From assembly GCA_964628455.1 (NCBI GenBank), contig CAZVPD010000103.1:1-13985 (forward strand): 13,985 nt of DNA, written 5' to 3'. This document shows, piece by piece, positions 7,070 to 13,933 of this stretch (positions are counted from its first letter, which is position 1; each line of letters opens with the position of its first letter). Position numbers and translations under genes: made by a program. Under the pieces are notes generated by a model. That model ran no database searches and had not been told where the DNA came from. It worked only from the letters and a program-made list of their open reading frames with translations. Source of the DNA: JAQVWU01 sp964628455. Lineage in GTDB: Bacteria; Bacillota; Clostridia; Oscillospirales; CAG-272.

Positions 7070-7556
7070 CGGAAGCGCCCCTTCCGTAGAGAAACAGCCG
7101 CGCGAGATCTCGTGTCAGCAAACCTGCGCAGAACGAGAGATACATGACGTTGAGGATCACGGCGGGCGGATAACCGAGGAGACCGAATACGAGCGCCGTA
7201 AAAAAGCCGGCTCCGCATACGGCAAGGCAGATGCGCAACGACTTCAGTTCGGTCAGGCTGTCCCTGTCGTCTTTGACCGTCTCCCGCGCGGCCTTTTCCT
7301 CTTCCCCGTCTCCCGTCGTGACCTGTTCCGCGAGGGCTTTTTTTACGGCAAAGAGGACGGCGGACAGAACCTCGAGGACAACGGAAACGATCGCGCCGAT
7401 CAGGATGAACAGCAGGATCATCTCGGCCCGGAATTTCAGCTCATCGGCGCAGGACATACCCGCACGAGCCCTGCCGAACGAATAGAAGCAGTAGAATGCG
7501 GGCAGGCAGATCCCGGTTAGGATCGAAAAAAACGCTTTTTTCCCCCGATGTGACAT
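7062..7556 (-). CDS. Small multi-pass membrane protein coupled to the XRE regulator
   Basis: A 164-residue integral membrane protein with four hydrophobic segments at about residues 8-25, 46-71, 107-128 and 130-150. A charged cytoplasmic-looking loop (GDGEEEKAARETVKDDRDSLTELKSL) lies between segments 2 and 3. The DDRD within that loop recalls the D-E-R-D pattern of small membrane proteins encoded beside XRE regulators. The start at 7556 is chosen over the longer frame to 7640 because GGAGG at 7564-7568 is 7 bases upstream and the consensus promoter (7620-7648) would lie inside the longer version. Function unknown; it may modulate the regulator's activity at the membrane. Confidence 0.75.
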   Translation of the reverse strand: MSHRGKKAFFSILTGICLPAFYCFYSFGRARAGMSCADELKFRAEMILLFILIGAIVSVVLEVLSAVLFAVKKALAEQVTTGDGEEEKAARETVKDDRDSLTELKSLRICLAVCGAGFFTALVFGLLGYPPAVILNVMYLSFCAGLLTRDLARLFLYGRGASDD

Positions 7557-7614
7557 GGATGGTCCTCCCGTATGGTCGTCGTTGTCCGGTATCCGATGAA
7601 TGTAAACGCTGCTG

Positions 7615-7625
7615 TACAAATTGTA
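7615..7625. promoter_or_regulatory. Candidate XRE operator (TACAA-N-TTGTA)
   Basis: A perfect odd palindrome with 5-base arms overlaps the -10 box and the start of transcription. Its size and position fit autorepression by the XRE protein encoded in the same operon; this is inference. Confidence 0.45.
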
Positions 7626-7648
7626 ACGCGGATAAAACAAAATGTCAA
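7620..7648 (-). promoter_or_regulatory. Consensus promoter for the membrane-protein/XRE operon
   Basis: On the minus strand TTGACA (7643-7648) and TACAAT (7620-7625) are separated by 17 bases. This places the start of transcription near 7613, about 55 bases before the ATG at 7556. Confidence 0.85.
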
Positions 7649-7718
7649 GTATTTTTTACAAAAAGACCAAAAAACGCGTTCTTCACAAAAACAGTCCCGC
7701 GATTCGGGGATTATGCAC

Positions 7719-7752
7719 AAAAAAAGCCTCCGCTGCGGCGGAGGCTTTTTTA
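7719..7752. terminator. Strong bidirectional rho-independent terminator
   Basis: GCCTCCGC (7726-7733) and GCGGAGGC (7738-7745) form a perfect 8-bp stem with a TGCG loop, flanked by seven A and six T. On the minus strand it follows immediately on the permease stop codon and ends the four-gene operon. Confidence 0.93.
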
Positions 7753-8661
7753 CAGGATCAGGTTTACAAGCAGGCCGCAGGCAGTCGCGAAAACGGCTGC
7801 GTAGGCGATATACAGCAGAAAATAAGGCAGGCCGAGGATGGTCTTGAACGCGCCGAGGTTGGTGATCTTGGTCGCCGGTCCCGTGATCATGAACGCGGCC
7901 GCGCTTCCGGGGCTCATGCCCTTCCAGAGCCATGTCTGCAGCAGCGGCACCGTCCCGCCTCCGCAGGCATAGAGCGGAACGCCGGCCGCCGCGGCGGTCA
8001 GCACGCCCCACGCCTCGTTTCCGCCGAAGACAGCGGTCATCGCCTCCGGCGGCACATAGCGCTGAAACAGGGCGCTGAGCGCGATGCCGAAAAAGAAATA
8101 CGGTCCGGTCGCCCTCAGGTTGCGCAGCATGTTTTTTAAAAAGCGGACCGGGATGCGCGGGTCGGTGTCGCGGTCCGAAGGTCTTCCGCGGAAGGCTGTG
8201 AACTTAAAAAAGCTCCGGCCCTTTTTCACCCAAAAGACACGCACGAGCAGGCCGGCCAGGACGCCGCACGTGAAGCAGGACAGGATGCGGACGGTCAGCA
8301 GGGCGGGGCCGAGAACGGCGCTGTAGGCGATGAGCTGGGGATTGAGCAGGACCGAACTCAGCATGAAGGCCGCGATCAGGTCGTCCCCCGTGCCCTTTTC
8401 GCCGAAGGATACGGCGAGGGGGACGGTGCCGTAGCAGGAGAGCGGGGAGGCGATGCCGAGGACGGCCGCGGGGATCAGGCCGAGTGCGCCCGCTTTTTTT
8501 TCCTTCAGCGCCGCGAAAAGGCCGTGGATCCGGCGCATGCCGAAGACCGACAGCGCCGACCCGAGCACGGTCCCGATGGCCCAGTACGGGAAGATCTGCT
8601 CAAGCTGGACCGTGAAATAATACCGGAGGTACACCCATTCGCGGCACAGGATCTCAGCCAT
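7750..8661 (-). CDS. ArsP-type permease (putative organoarsenical/metal efflux)
   Basis: A 303-residue membrane protein of the ArsP_1 permease family (once DUF318/UPF0718). Two inverted halves are visible, each with a family motif: LGIASPLSCYGTVPLAV (68-83, with C76) and GVPLYACGGGTVPLLQTWLWKG (227-248, with C233), followed by MITGPATK (258-265). About eight hydrophobic segments surround a charged loop at 146-185. Characterised ArsP proteins export trivalent organoarsenicals, and related permeases handle other metals; the conserved Cys in each half are the likely ligands. Here no ArsR or other ars gene is nearby. The start overlaps the DUF362 stop by 8 bases and has only a weak ribosome site, so it is probably translated by coupling. 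Confidence 0.87.
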   Translation of the reverse strand: MAEILCREWVYLRYYFTVQLEQIFPYWAIGTVLGSALSVFGMRRIHGLFAALKEKKAGALGLIPAAVLGIASPLSCYGTVPLAVSFGEKGTGDDLIAAFMLSSVLLNPQLIAYSAVLGPALLTVRILSCFTCGVLAGLLVRVFWVKKGRSFFKFTAFRGRPSDRDTDPRIPVRFLKNMLRNLRATGPYFFFGIALSALFQRYVPPEAMTAVFGGNEAWGVLTAAAAGVPLYACGGGTVPLLQTWLWKGMSPGSAAAFMITGPATKITNLGAFKTILGLPYFLLYIAYAAVFATACGLLVNLIL

Positions 8662-9703
8662 CGACGCTCTCGAGGGTATACGCGCTGCTGCCGATGCCGA
8701 GCGCTTCGGCGGCTTCGATCACATGGGCGCCGTTCTGCGCCTCGACGCGCCGGATAAAGCTCTCGCTGCCCTCTGCCGCGTAGACCAGGTCCAGGCAGGC
8801 TTTGTCGAGTGCGACGGGGTCGAGGGAGGCGAGGATGCCGATGTCGTGGATGTCGGGCTCCGCGGGGTTCCCGTTGCAGTCGCAGTCGACCGACAGCCGG
8901 TTCATGACATTGATATAGATGAGCTGCCCGCCTTCGAGATTTTTTATATAGCCGATGACGCCCTTTGAGGCGTCGGCCATCGCTTCGAGGAAAGCGTCCT
9001 GCTCCGCGCCCGCCCACGTGTCGGCGCTCTTGCCTCCCGAGTGGATCATGTTCTTGCCCCTGAAAGAGCCGTAGCCGATGGAGAGCTGCTTGAGCGCCCC
9101 GCCGTAGCCGGCCATCTGATGCCCTTTGAAATGGGACAGGACGACGTGGAAATTGAAGTCGCCGGTTTTTTTGCCGACCAGGTCTGCTTTAAGGCGGAGA
9201 CCGCCTTCGACGGGGATTTCCATGTCCCCTTCGTCGTCCATCAGCACGATCGGTTCGAAGCCGTGGTCGGCCGCGACCTGATAGTGCATGGCCGTCGCGG
9301 TGCGCTGTCCGCCGTAGGCGGTGTTGCATTCGACGTAGGTGCCGCCGAGTTCTCTGACGAAATCGCCGATGAGTTCCCGGCGGAGGTAGTTGCTCGCGGG
9401 GGGTTCGCCCGTGCTGACTTTGACCGCCACTTTGTCGCCGTCCCCCGGCGCGGTGCCGAGGGCTTCGTAGACCGCCTGCAGCCCTTCGGGCGTGACCTCG
9501 GCCGTCATATAGACGGCCGCGCCGCCGGCGGTCGGCGCCGTATCGGCCGTGACCGTATCGACCATGGTCGTATCGACCATAGTTGTTTCAAGTGTTGTTG
9601 TATCGGCCCCGGTCGTATCGGCCATTGCGTCCGGCGCCCCGCCGCAGGCGGAAAAGCTCAGCGCCAGGAGCGCTGCGAGCAGGACAAACGCGGTTTTTTT
9701 CAT
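8654..9703 (-). CDS. DUF362-domain lipoprotein
   Basis: A 349-residue protein. Residues 1-20 are a lipoprotein signal (MKKTAFVLLAALLALSFSAC, lipidation at C20), so the domain should face outward on a membrane anchor. A Thr/Asp-rich linker (about 24-62) contains a five-residue repeat. The rest is a DUF362 domain: KVAVKVSTGE (91-100), HVVLSHFKGHQMAGYGGALKQLSIG (186-210), and D273-C274-D-C276-N-G-N-P, then DIGILASLDPVALDKACLDL (287-306). DUF362 is of unknown function, frequent in anaerobes and often tied to ferredoxins. The start at 9703 is chosen because AGAGGAA at 9709-9715 precedes it and the signal peptide begins there; a longer frame to 9802 would overlap the upstream gene. The gap to the flavoprotein gene holds a 6-bp hairpin (9749-9767). 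Confidence 0.85.
   Translation of the reverse strand: MKKTAFVLLAALLALSFSACGGAPDAMADTTGADTTTLETTMVDTTMVDTVTADTAPTAGGAAVYMTAEVTPEGLQAVYEALGTAPGDGDKVAVKVSTGEPPASNYLRRELIGDFVRELGGTYVECNTAYGGQRTATAMHYQVAADHGFEPIVLMDDEGDMEIPVEGGLRLKADLVGKKTGDFNFHVVLSHFKGHQMAGYGGALKQLSIGYGSFRGKNMIHSGGKSADTWAGAEQDAFLEAMADASKGVIGYIKNLEGGQLIYINVMNRLSVDCDCNGNPAEPDIHDIGILASLDPVALDKACLDLVYAAEGSESFIRRVEAQNGAHVIEAAEALGIGSSAYTLESVDG
9536..9610 (-). repeat. Five tandem 15-base repeats encoding the lipoprotein linker
   Basis: Five in-frame units encode GADTT, TLETT, MVDTT, MVDTV and TADTA (residues 32-56). In the DNA the shared word is GTATCG(A/G)CC on the plus strand. Such arrays can change length by slippage, altering the spacer between membrane anchor and domain. 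Confidence 0.75.
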
Positions 9704-9779
9704 GATTCTTCCTCTTGTTCCGATGGATTTTTTCGTCACGGGGACTGCTCCGGCGGTTCGTGCCGGATAAAAGTTCGGA

Positions 9780-10316
9780 TCACGCCTGTTTTCCCATGTC
9801 ATAGGCTTTCTTCACGGCGTCCGACCGCCGGATGTCGCCGGCTTTCCACGCGCCGCTGCCGCAGACCACCCCTTTTTCGCGGGCTCCGGGCAGGCATCCG
9901 GCGAAAAAGCCGCGCAGGCCCTCAAACGTCCTGTCCATCGCCCTGTCGTCCGTGTCCGCCATCACGGCGATCATATAAAAATCTTTGTCCGCGATTTCGG
10001 TGTAGCGCGGAAGCGTGCGGTCGATCAGCGTTTTCATCTGCGCGCACATGGTGTAAAAGTAAACGGGGGTGGCGAGCACGATGACGTCGGCATTCACCAT
10101 TTTGTCGAGGATATCCCCCATGTCGTCCTTCTGCACGCATTCGTGCGTTCCGGTGCAATGACCGCAGGCAAGGCAGAACCCGATCTTCTTGTCGGCGACG
10201 CGGATTTTCTCGGTTTTGTTTCCCGCTTCGGCAGCGCCTCTCGCGAATTCGTCACACAGGATATCCGAATTTCCGCCTTTGCGCGGACTTGCTGACAGGA
10301 TCAGTATGTTTTTCAT
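9780..10316 (-). CDS. Flavodoxin-fold iron-sulfur flavoprotein (NAD(P)H-dependent oxidoreductase type)
   Basis: A 178-residue cytoplasmic flavoprotein. The FMN phosphate loop is SASPRKGGNSD (8-18), and ATPVYFYTMCAQMKTLIDR (82-100) is the second conserved FMN/dimer segment. Between them lies C48-x2-C51-x2-C54-x5-C60, followed by KDDM; this matches the compact Cys motif of archaeal/clostridial iron-sulfur flavoproteins (Isf), which hold a 4Fe-4S cluster and pass electrons between ferredoxin and acceptors. Length fits the family. The start at 10316 has GGGAG five bases upstream. It lies 15 bases after the Cys-rich small gene and is second in the four-gene operon. It is a plausible electron source for the extracellular or membrane partners, but the acceptor is unknown. 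Confidence 0.88.
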   Translation of the reverse strand: MKNILILSASPRKGGNSDILCDEFARGAAEAGNKTEKIRVADKKIGFCLACGHCTGTHECVQKDDMGDILDKMVNADVIVLATPVYFYTMCAQMKTLIDRTLPRYTEIADKDFYMIAVMADTDDRAMDRTFEGLRGFFAGCLPGAREKGVVCGSGAWKAGDIRRSDAVKKAYDMGKQA

Positions 10317-10331
10317 AAAGGCTCCCTTTCG

Positions 10332-10625
10332 TTATTTGTCTCCGGGGTGTTCGGTCAGGGCGTTCACGGCGCGCAGCTTTTCTCTGACCATGTCTTTGAA
10401 GCAGTCGGGAAGGTGGTCGCGGTGGCCGCGGTGGATGGCGACGCATTCGGCGCATCTCCCGTGGAATTTGCATGCGTTTCTGCAGGAGCAGTAATCTTCG
10501 CCTTTTGCCATCGATTCGCGCAGCTCCGCTATGAACCCGTCCTGAATCCTGCCCGCCTTTTCGTTTTCCCCGAGGTGAAACAGCCGCATCGCTTCCGTTT
10601 CCGCCGGGTTGCCGTCGATCTTCAT
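10332..10625 (-). CDS. Small Cys-rich protein, probable metal or Fe-S binder
   Basis: A 97-residue protein whose centre is dense in metal ligands: C46-x-C48-x3-C52-x2-H55-x2-C58-x2-C61-x3-H65, ending LPDC75F. The N-terminal 40 residues are helical and acidic/basic, and the C-terminal 20 residues are helical. The C-x-H-G-x-C-x-x-C core with a later LPxC looks like a conserved small family of anaerobes, but I cannot name it. It is first in the operon with the flavoprotein, DUF362 lipoprotein and ArsP permease, so it may sense or carry the metal involved. The start follows GGGAAGG and sits about 21 bases downstream of the predicted transcription start. Confidence 0.75.
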   Translation of the reverse strand: MKIDGNPAETEAMRLFHLGENEKAGRIQDGFIAELRESMAKGEDYCSCRNACKFHGRCAECVAIHRGHRDHLPDCFKDMVREKLRAVNALTEHPGDK

Positions 10626-10652
10626 AGTTTTTAGCCTTCCCTTCCTGTCATG

Positions 10653-10681
10653 ATTATACCGCTCTTATTTCACTTTTGCAA
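10653..10681 (-). promoter_or_regulatory. Promoter of the four-gene redox/permease operon
   Basis: On the minus strand TATAAT (10653-10658) has a TTGCAA (10676-10681) 17 bases upstream. The -10 is perfect and the -35 matches 4 of 6 positions. The CTTATTTC boxes overlap its spacer and upstream flank. Confidence 0.75.
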
Positions 10682-10729
10682 GCGAAACTGAAATAAGAAC
10701 CGGAAAATTCCCGTCTTATTTCGGTTTCG
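10664..10729. promoter_or_regulatory. Cluster of three CTTATTTC-type boxes in the divergent intergenic region
   Basis: Box 1 (plus, 10664-10678) CTTATTTCACTTTTG; box 2 (minus, 10683-10697) CTTATTTCAGTTTCG; box 3 (plus, 10715-10729) CTTATTTCGGTTTCG. Boxes 2 and 3 match at 14 of 15 bases as inverted copies 17 bases apart; boxes 1 and 2 form another inverted pair centred on the -35 region. This geometry suggests two overlapping dimer sites for a repressor of the minus-strand operon. No cognate regulator is identified. Confidence 0.6.
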
Positions 10730-10793
10730 ACGCAAAAACAGACGATTATGCGGAAATATATGAAATATCTGTGAAAGAATATCCATAAAAAGG

Positions 10794-10822
10794 TTGACAG
10801 AAGCTTATAAAAAAGATATAAT
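10794..10822 (+). promoter_or_regulatory. Consensus promoter for the condensation-domain genes
   Basis: TTGACA (10794-10799) and TATAAT (10817-10822) are separated by 17 bases. Transcription would start near 10829, about 27 bases before the ATG at 10856. This is a perfect match to the sigma-A consensus, implying strong or tightly repressed expression. Confidence 0.92.
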
Positions 10823-10855
10823 GGACATAAATTTTTAATTGCGGGGGTTCCGACC

Positions 10856-12250
10856 ATGCCGAAAACCGACAAAAACACGGTCTTTTACGACCTTTCGCTG
10901 TCCCAGTTCATCGTTCACTTCGGGCTGACCTACAGCGTGCACAGGCAGTCGATGAACATCCCCGTCTGCCTGACCATTACGGGCGAGGTCGATTTCGGCC
11001 TGATGCGCAGGGCCGTACGGACCGAGATCGGGCGCAACGACAGCCTCAGGCTCTATTTCAAAAAACGCGGCGGGAAGCTGATGCAGTATTTCCTCACGCC
11101 CGGGGAAGCGGAGAAACTGCCGCTCAACATCAGGGAAGCCGACTTCACGGGAAAAACGAGGGAGGAGCAGGAGGCGTTTCTGCGGAAGGACGCTTCGGCG
11201 CCCGTCCGCTACGCCAAAGGCGAGATCTACCGCTTCATCTTTTTCAGGACCTGCGACGGCCGCGCGGGCCTGTATTTCGCCGTCTGCCACCTCAACATGG
11301 ACGCCATGAGCGTCTACATGACGCTGCGCGACCTGCTTGGCGTCTACAGGGCGCTGGAAGGGAAGGCGGAGATGCCGAAACCCTTTCTGCCCTACACCGA
11401 ATACATCGCGCGCGAAAAGCCGGTCGACTCCGACCCGGCCGTCTATAAGAAGAACGAGAAATACTACCTCGACCTGTTCAGGGAGGGCGGGGAGCCGGTC
11501 TTCTGCGGACCGACGGGCCCGGAACTGCTCGAAAAGCTCAGGAAGAAGCGCCGCAGACCCGCGTGCCGGAGCTACCCCATCTTCAGCCTGTTCGGCGACG
11601 GGTCGGACAACGTCGTCTGTCACATCGGACCGGATTTTGCCCGCCGGATCGACGAATTCGCCCGTGCGCGGGGGGTCTCCCCCCAGGCCCTGTTCCTGAC
11701 CGCCCTCTGCCGGTATATCTCGAAGGTCAACGGGGGCGCGGACGACATCACCTACACCATCGCCTCCGCCCGGAGGCCCTCGCTGGCCGACAAGAACACC
11801 TTCGGCTGCATGGCGAGCGGGACCATGCTGCGGACACGCCTCGATCCGGCAGCCCCGTTCCTCGCGGCCGCGGAGAAGATCTCCGGGCAGTCCGTCCGGT
11901 CCTACCGCTACTCGCATTATCCGAACAAGGACTGCTTCAGAGCCGTTCAGAAGATGTATAAGCTGCCCCCCTTCGACCACTACCAGTCCTTCATGCTCTC
12001 CTACCTGTATCTGCCGAATCCCGAAAGCTGGGACATCGATGCGCGCTGGGTCAGCAGCGGCCATTTCCCGACCCTGCTGTATGCCGTGGTCATGAACAGT
12101 CTCTCCGGCGGCGGTTACGACGTCACCTACGAGTACCGCACGAGCCTGTTCACCCCGGAGCAGATCGGGACCCTGCACGCCGGCATGACGGAGATCCTGC
12201 GCCTCGGTCTGGAGAACCCCGACGCCCCGGTGCCGGAGATCACGGTCTGA
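10856..12250 (+). CDS. Stand-alone condensation-domain protein (copy 1)
   Basis: A 464-residue cytoplasmic protein with the fold pattern of NRPS condensation domains/CoA-dependent acyltransferases. Landmarks: GRNDSLRLYF (59-68; the usual R-x-x-x-L-R core), the active-site strand YFAVCHLNMDAMS (140-152), SPQALFLTALCRYISK (275-290), and ITYTIASARRPS...FGCMASGTMLRTRL (298-329, the G-x-x-x-N-x-x-x-R-like latch region). The catalytic HHxxxDG is altered to C144-H145-L-N-M-D149-A150: the second His and the Asp are kept, the first His is Cys and the Gly is Ala. No adenylation, carrier or thioesterase domain is fused or nearby. It could be an acyl- or aminoacyltransferase working with separate carriers, as in PapA-type enzymes. 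Substrate unknown. The start is preceded by GGGGG at 10843-10847. Confidence 0.8.
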   Translation: MPKTDKNTVFYDLSLSQFIVHFGLTYSVHRQSMNIPVCLTITGEVDFGLMRRAVRTEIGRNDSLRLYFKKRGGKLMQYFLTPGEAEKLPLNIREADFTGKTREEQEAFLRKDASAPVRYAKGEIYRFIFFRTCDGRAGLYFAVCHLNMDAMSVYMTLRDLLGVYRALEGKAEMPKPFLPYTEYIAREKPVDSDPAVYKKNEKYYLDLFREGGEPVFCGPTGPELLEKLRKKRRRPACRSYPIFSLFGDGSDNVVCHIGPDFARRIDEFARARGVSPQALFLTALCRYISKVNGGADDITYTIASARRPSLADKNTFGCMASGTMLRTRLDPAAPFLAAAEKISGQSVRSYRYSHYPNKDCFRAVQKMYKLPPFDHYQSFMLSYLYLPNPESWDIDARWVSSGHFPTLLYAVVMNSLSGGGYDVTYEYRTSLFTPEQIGTLHAGMTEILRLGLENPDAPVPEITV

Positions 12251-12278
12251 ACAAAATAAATCACCGGAAGGGTATTGT

Positions 12279-13681
12279 ATGCCGAAAACAGATAAGAACA
12301 CGGTCTTTTACGACCTGACGATGTCCCAGTACACCATTCATTTCTCCCTGACCTACAGCATGAACAAACAGGCGATGAACTGCGCCGTATGCCTGACGAC
12401 CGGGGACGACCTCGATTTCGGCCTGCTCGAAAAGGCGGTCCGGATCGAGATCGCGCGCAACGACTGCCTCAGGCTCTATTTCAAAAAGTCGGGCGGCCGG
12501 ATCCGGCAGTACATCATCGGGCCGGAGGAGGCGGAGAAGCTTCCCACGAACATCCGGTACGCCGATTTCCGGGGTAAAACCGAAAAAGAGCAGGAGACTT
12601 CCTGCTGCGGGACGCGGCCGTTCCCGTGCATTATAAAAAAGACGAGATCTACAGGTTCCTGTTCGTCGACACCTTCGACGGCCGGAAAGCCGTCTGCTTT
12701 GCGGTCTGCCACGTCAACATGGACGCCGTGAGCATCTTCATGACCGTGAACGACCTGTTCGCCGTTTACAGGGTCCTTGAGGGCAAAGGGGAGATGCCGC
12801 CGCCGTTTTCACCGTTCAGAGAACACATCGAACGCGAGCAGGCCCTTTTCCGCGACGGAAAATACAGGGAACAGTGCATGGATTATTACCTCGAACGCTG
12901 CAGAAAAGGCGGGGAGCCGGTCTTCTGCCACCCATCGGGCCTCGGAGCGATGGAAAAACTTCGAAAAAAACGCAGGGATCCCGGCTGCCGCAGCTATCCC
13001 TGCGTCAGTCCGCTGCAGGACCGGTCGGCAAACCTCTCGTTTCACCTGACGCTGGAACTGTCGCACAGGATCGACGGTTTCTGCGCCGCCGAGGGCGTGT
13101 CCCCCCAGAGTCTGTTCCAGTTCGCCCTCTGCGCGTACCTCTCGGAGATCAACGGCAAAGCCGGTGAGGTGCTGTACCTGGTCAACTGCTGCCGCCGCCC
13201 GACGCCCGCCGACAGAAGGACATTCGGCTGCATGGTCGGCAGCGTGACGCTCCGGACCCGGATCGCGGACGGCGACATCTTCCGCGAAAAGCTGGCGGAG
13301 ATCACGGCGGATACGATACAGTCCTACCGGTACACCGGTTTAAGCGGCGTCGACGCCGCCTTCGCCCTTCAGAAGATGTATAAACTGTCCGTCTTCGACC
13401 ATTACGCCGCCTTCAACATCTCGTATCTGTCCTTCCCGCCGATGGAAGGCCGCGAGTTCGAGGCCCGCTGGATCAGCAACGGCCGCTTTGCCATGGGGAT
13501 GTACTGCGTCATCGCCCGCAGCCTGTCCGGCGGCTCATACGACATTTTCTACGAATACCGCACGAAGCTGCACACGCCGGACGATATCGCCGCCCTGCAC
13601 ACCGCCGCCGTGCGGATCCTGGAAAAAGGCCTGGACGCCCCCGACGCCCCCGTGTCTCAGCTCATGGCCGGCGTAAAATAA
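12279..13681 (+). pseudogene. Second condensation-domain paralog, interrupted by a frameshift
   Basis: A tandem duplicate of the preceding gene, 28 bases after it, with GGAAGGG (12266-12272) before its ATG. The first 13 residues are identical, and by hand count 70 of the first 106 are identical. Frame 1 (12279-12731) follows the paralog to KEQE, then turns into unrelated sequence. From 12599 the homologous sequence continues in another frame (FLLRDAAVPVHYKKDEIYRF onward) to 13681, including CHVNMDA, SPQSLFQFALCAYL and FGCMVGSVTLRTRI. One base is missing from the codon at 12597-12598. No slippery heptamer in the right phase is seen, so programmed frameshifting is unlikely. Apart from that base the gene is full length and its codons look normal, so the lesion is very recent or a sequencing/assembly error. 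A fragment from ATG 12626 could in principle be made, but would lack the N-terminal part. Confidence 0.8.
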
Positions 13682-13691
13682 AAAACAGACA

Positions 13692-13717
13692 GTAGGGGCG
13701 GCCCTGTGTGGCCGCCC
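13692..13717 (+). repeat. GGGCGGCC palindromic intergenic repeat, copy A
   Basis: The unit begins GTAGGGGCGGCCCTGTGT. GGGCGGCC (13696-13703) pairs perfectly with GGCCGCCC (13710-13717) over a 6-base loop. It lies 11 bases after the second condensation gene, and TTTTT follows at 13724-13728, so it may also end that transcript. Confidence 0.8.
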
Positions 13718-13810
13718 TCGTTCTTTTTCCATGTTTTTTCTGCGTAATGGGTACTGCATAAGAATGCATGACACCGTGTTATCCTGCCCGTTAGATCGCA
13801 TAACCGGGAA

Positions 13811-13836
13811 GGGCGGCCACGCAGGGCCGCCCCTAC
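13811..13836 (-). repeat. GGGCGGCC palindromic intergenic repeat, copy B (inverted)
   Basis: Reverse-complement copy of the unit at 13692-13717, differing by TGCGT instead of TGTGT in the loop. The 8-bp stem is intact (13811-13818 with 13825-13832). Confidence 0.8.
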
Positions 13837-13915
13837 GGAACAGCCGCATGTCTCTGCGTAATGGCAGCCCGGTAAACCGCACGGCCCGGGTCGGAACGAA
13901 ACAACCGGACAAAAT

Positions 13916-13933
13916 GTAGGGGCGGCCCTGTGT
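13916..13933 (+). repeat. GGGCGGCC intergenic repeat, copy C (truncated)
   Basis: Identical to the first 18 bases of copy A, then stops abruptly; the second stem arm is replaced by TGTCAAGCC. The 13934-13985 tail matches nothing I recognise. No gene is seen in 13682-13985; an 11-base direct repeat CTGCGTAATGG also occurs there at 13740-13750 and 13854-13864. Confidence 0.7.

Noticed and set aside
6602..7147. Plus-strand frame after the beta-helix gene
   Set aside because: The AAGGA touches the ATG directly with no spacing, the product is Arg/Lys-rich without a domain, and it runs antisense through the XRE and membrane-protein genes.
7557..7640. Longer N-terminus for the membrane protein starting at 7640
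   Set aside because: It would place the consensus promoter inside the coding region, while ATG 7556 has GGAGG at ideal spacing.
9704..9802. Longer N-terminus for the DUF362 protein starting at 9802
   Set aside because: It would overlap the flavoprotein gene and bury a clear lipoprotein signal that begins at 9703 behind a good ribosome site.
10835..12301. A 488-codon open frame on the minus strand across the first condensation gene
   Set aside because: It is the antisense shadow of a GC-rich gene with a clear promoter, ribosome site and recognisable family; its translation is low-complexity Arg/Gly/Val/Asp-rich with no domain.
12570..12600. Programmed -1 frameshifting in the second condensation gene
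   Set aside because: GAAAAAG occurs upstream but not in the zero-frame phase of an X-XXY-YYZ heptamer, and there is no obvious downstream stimulator.
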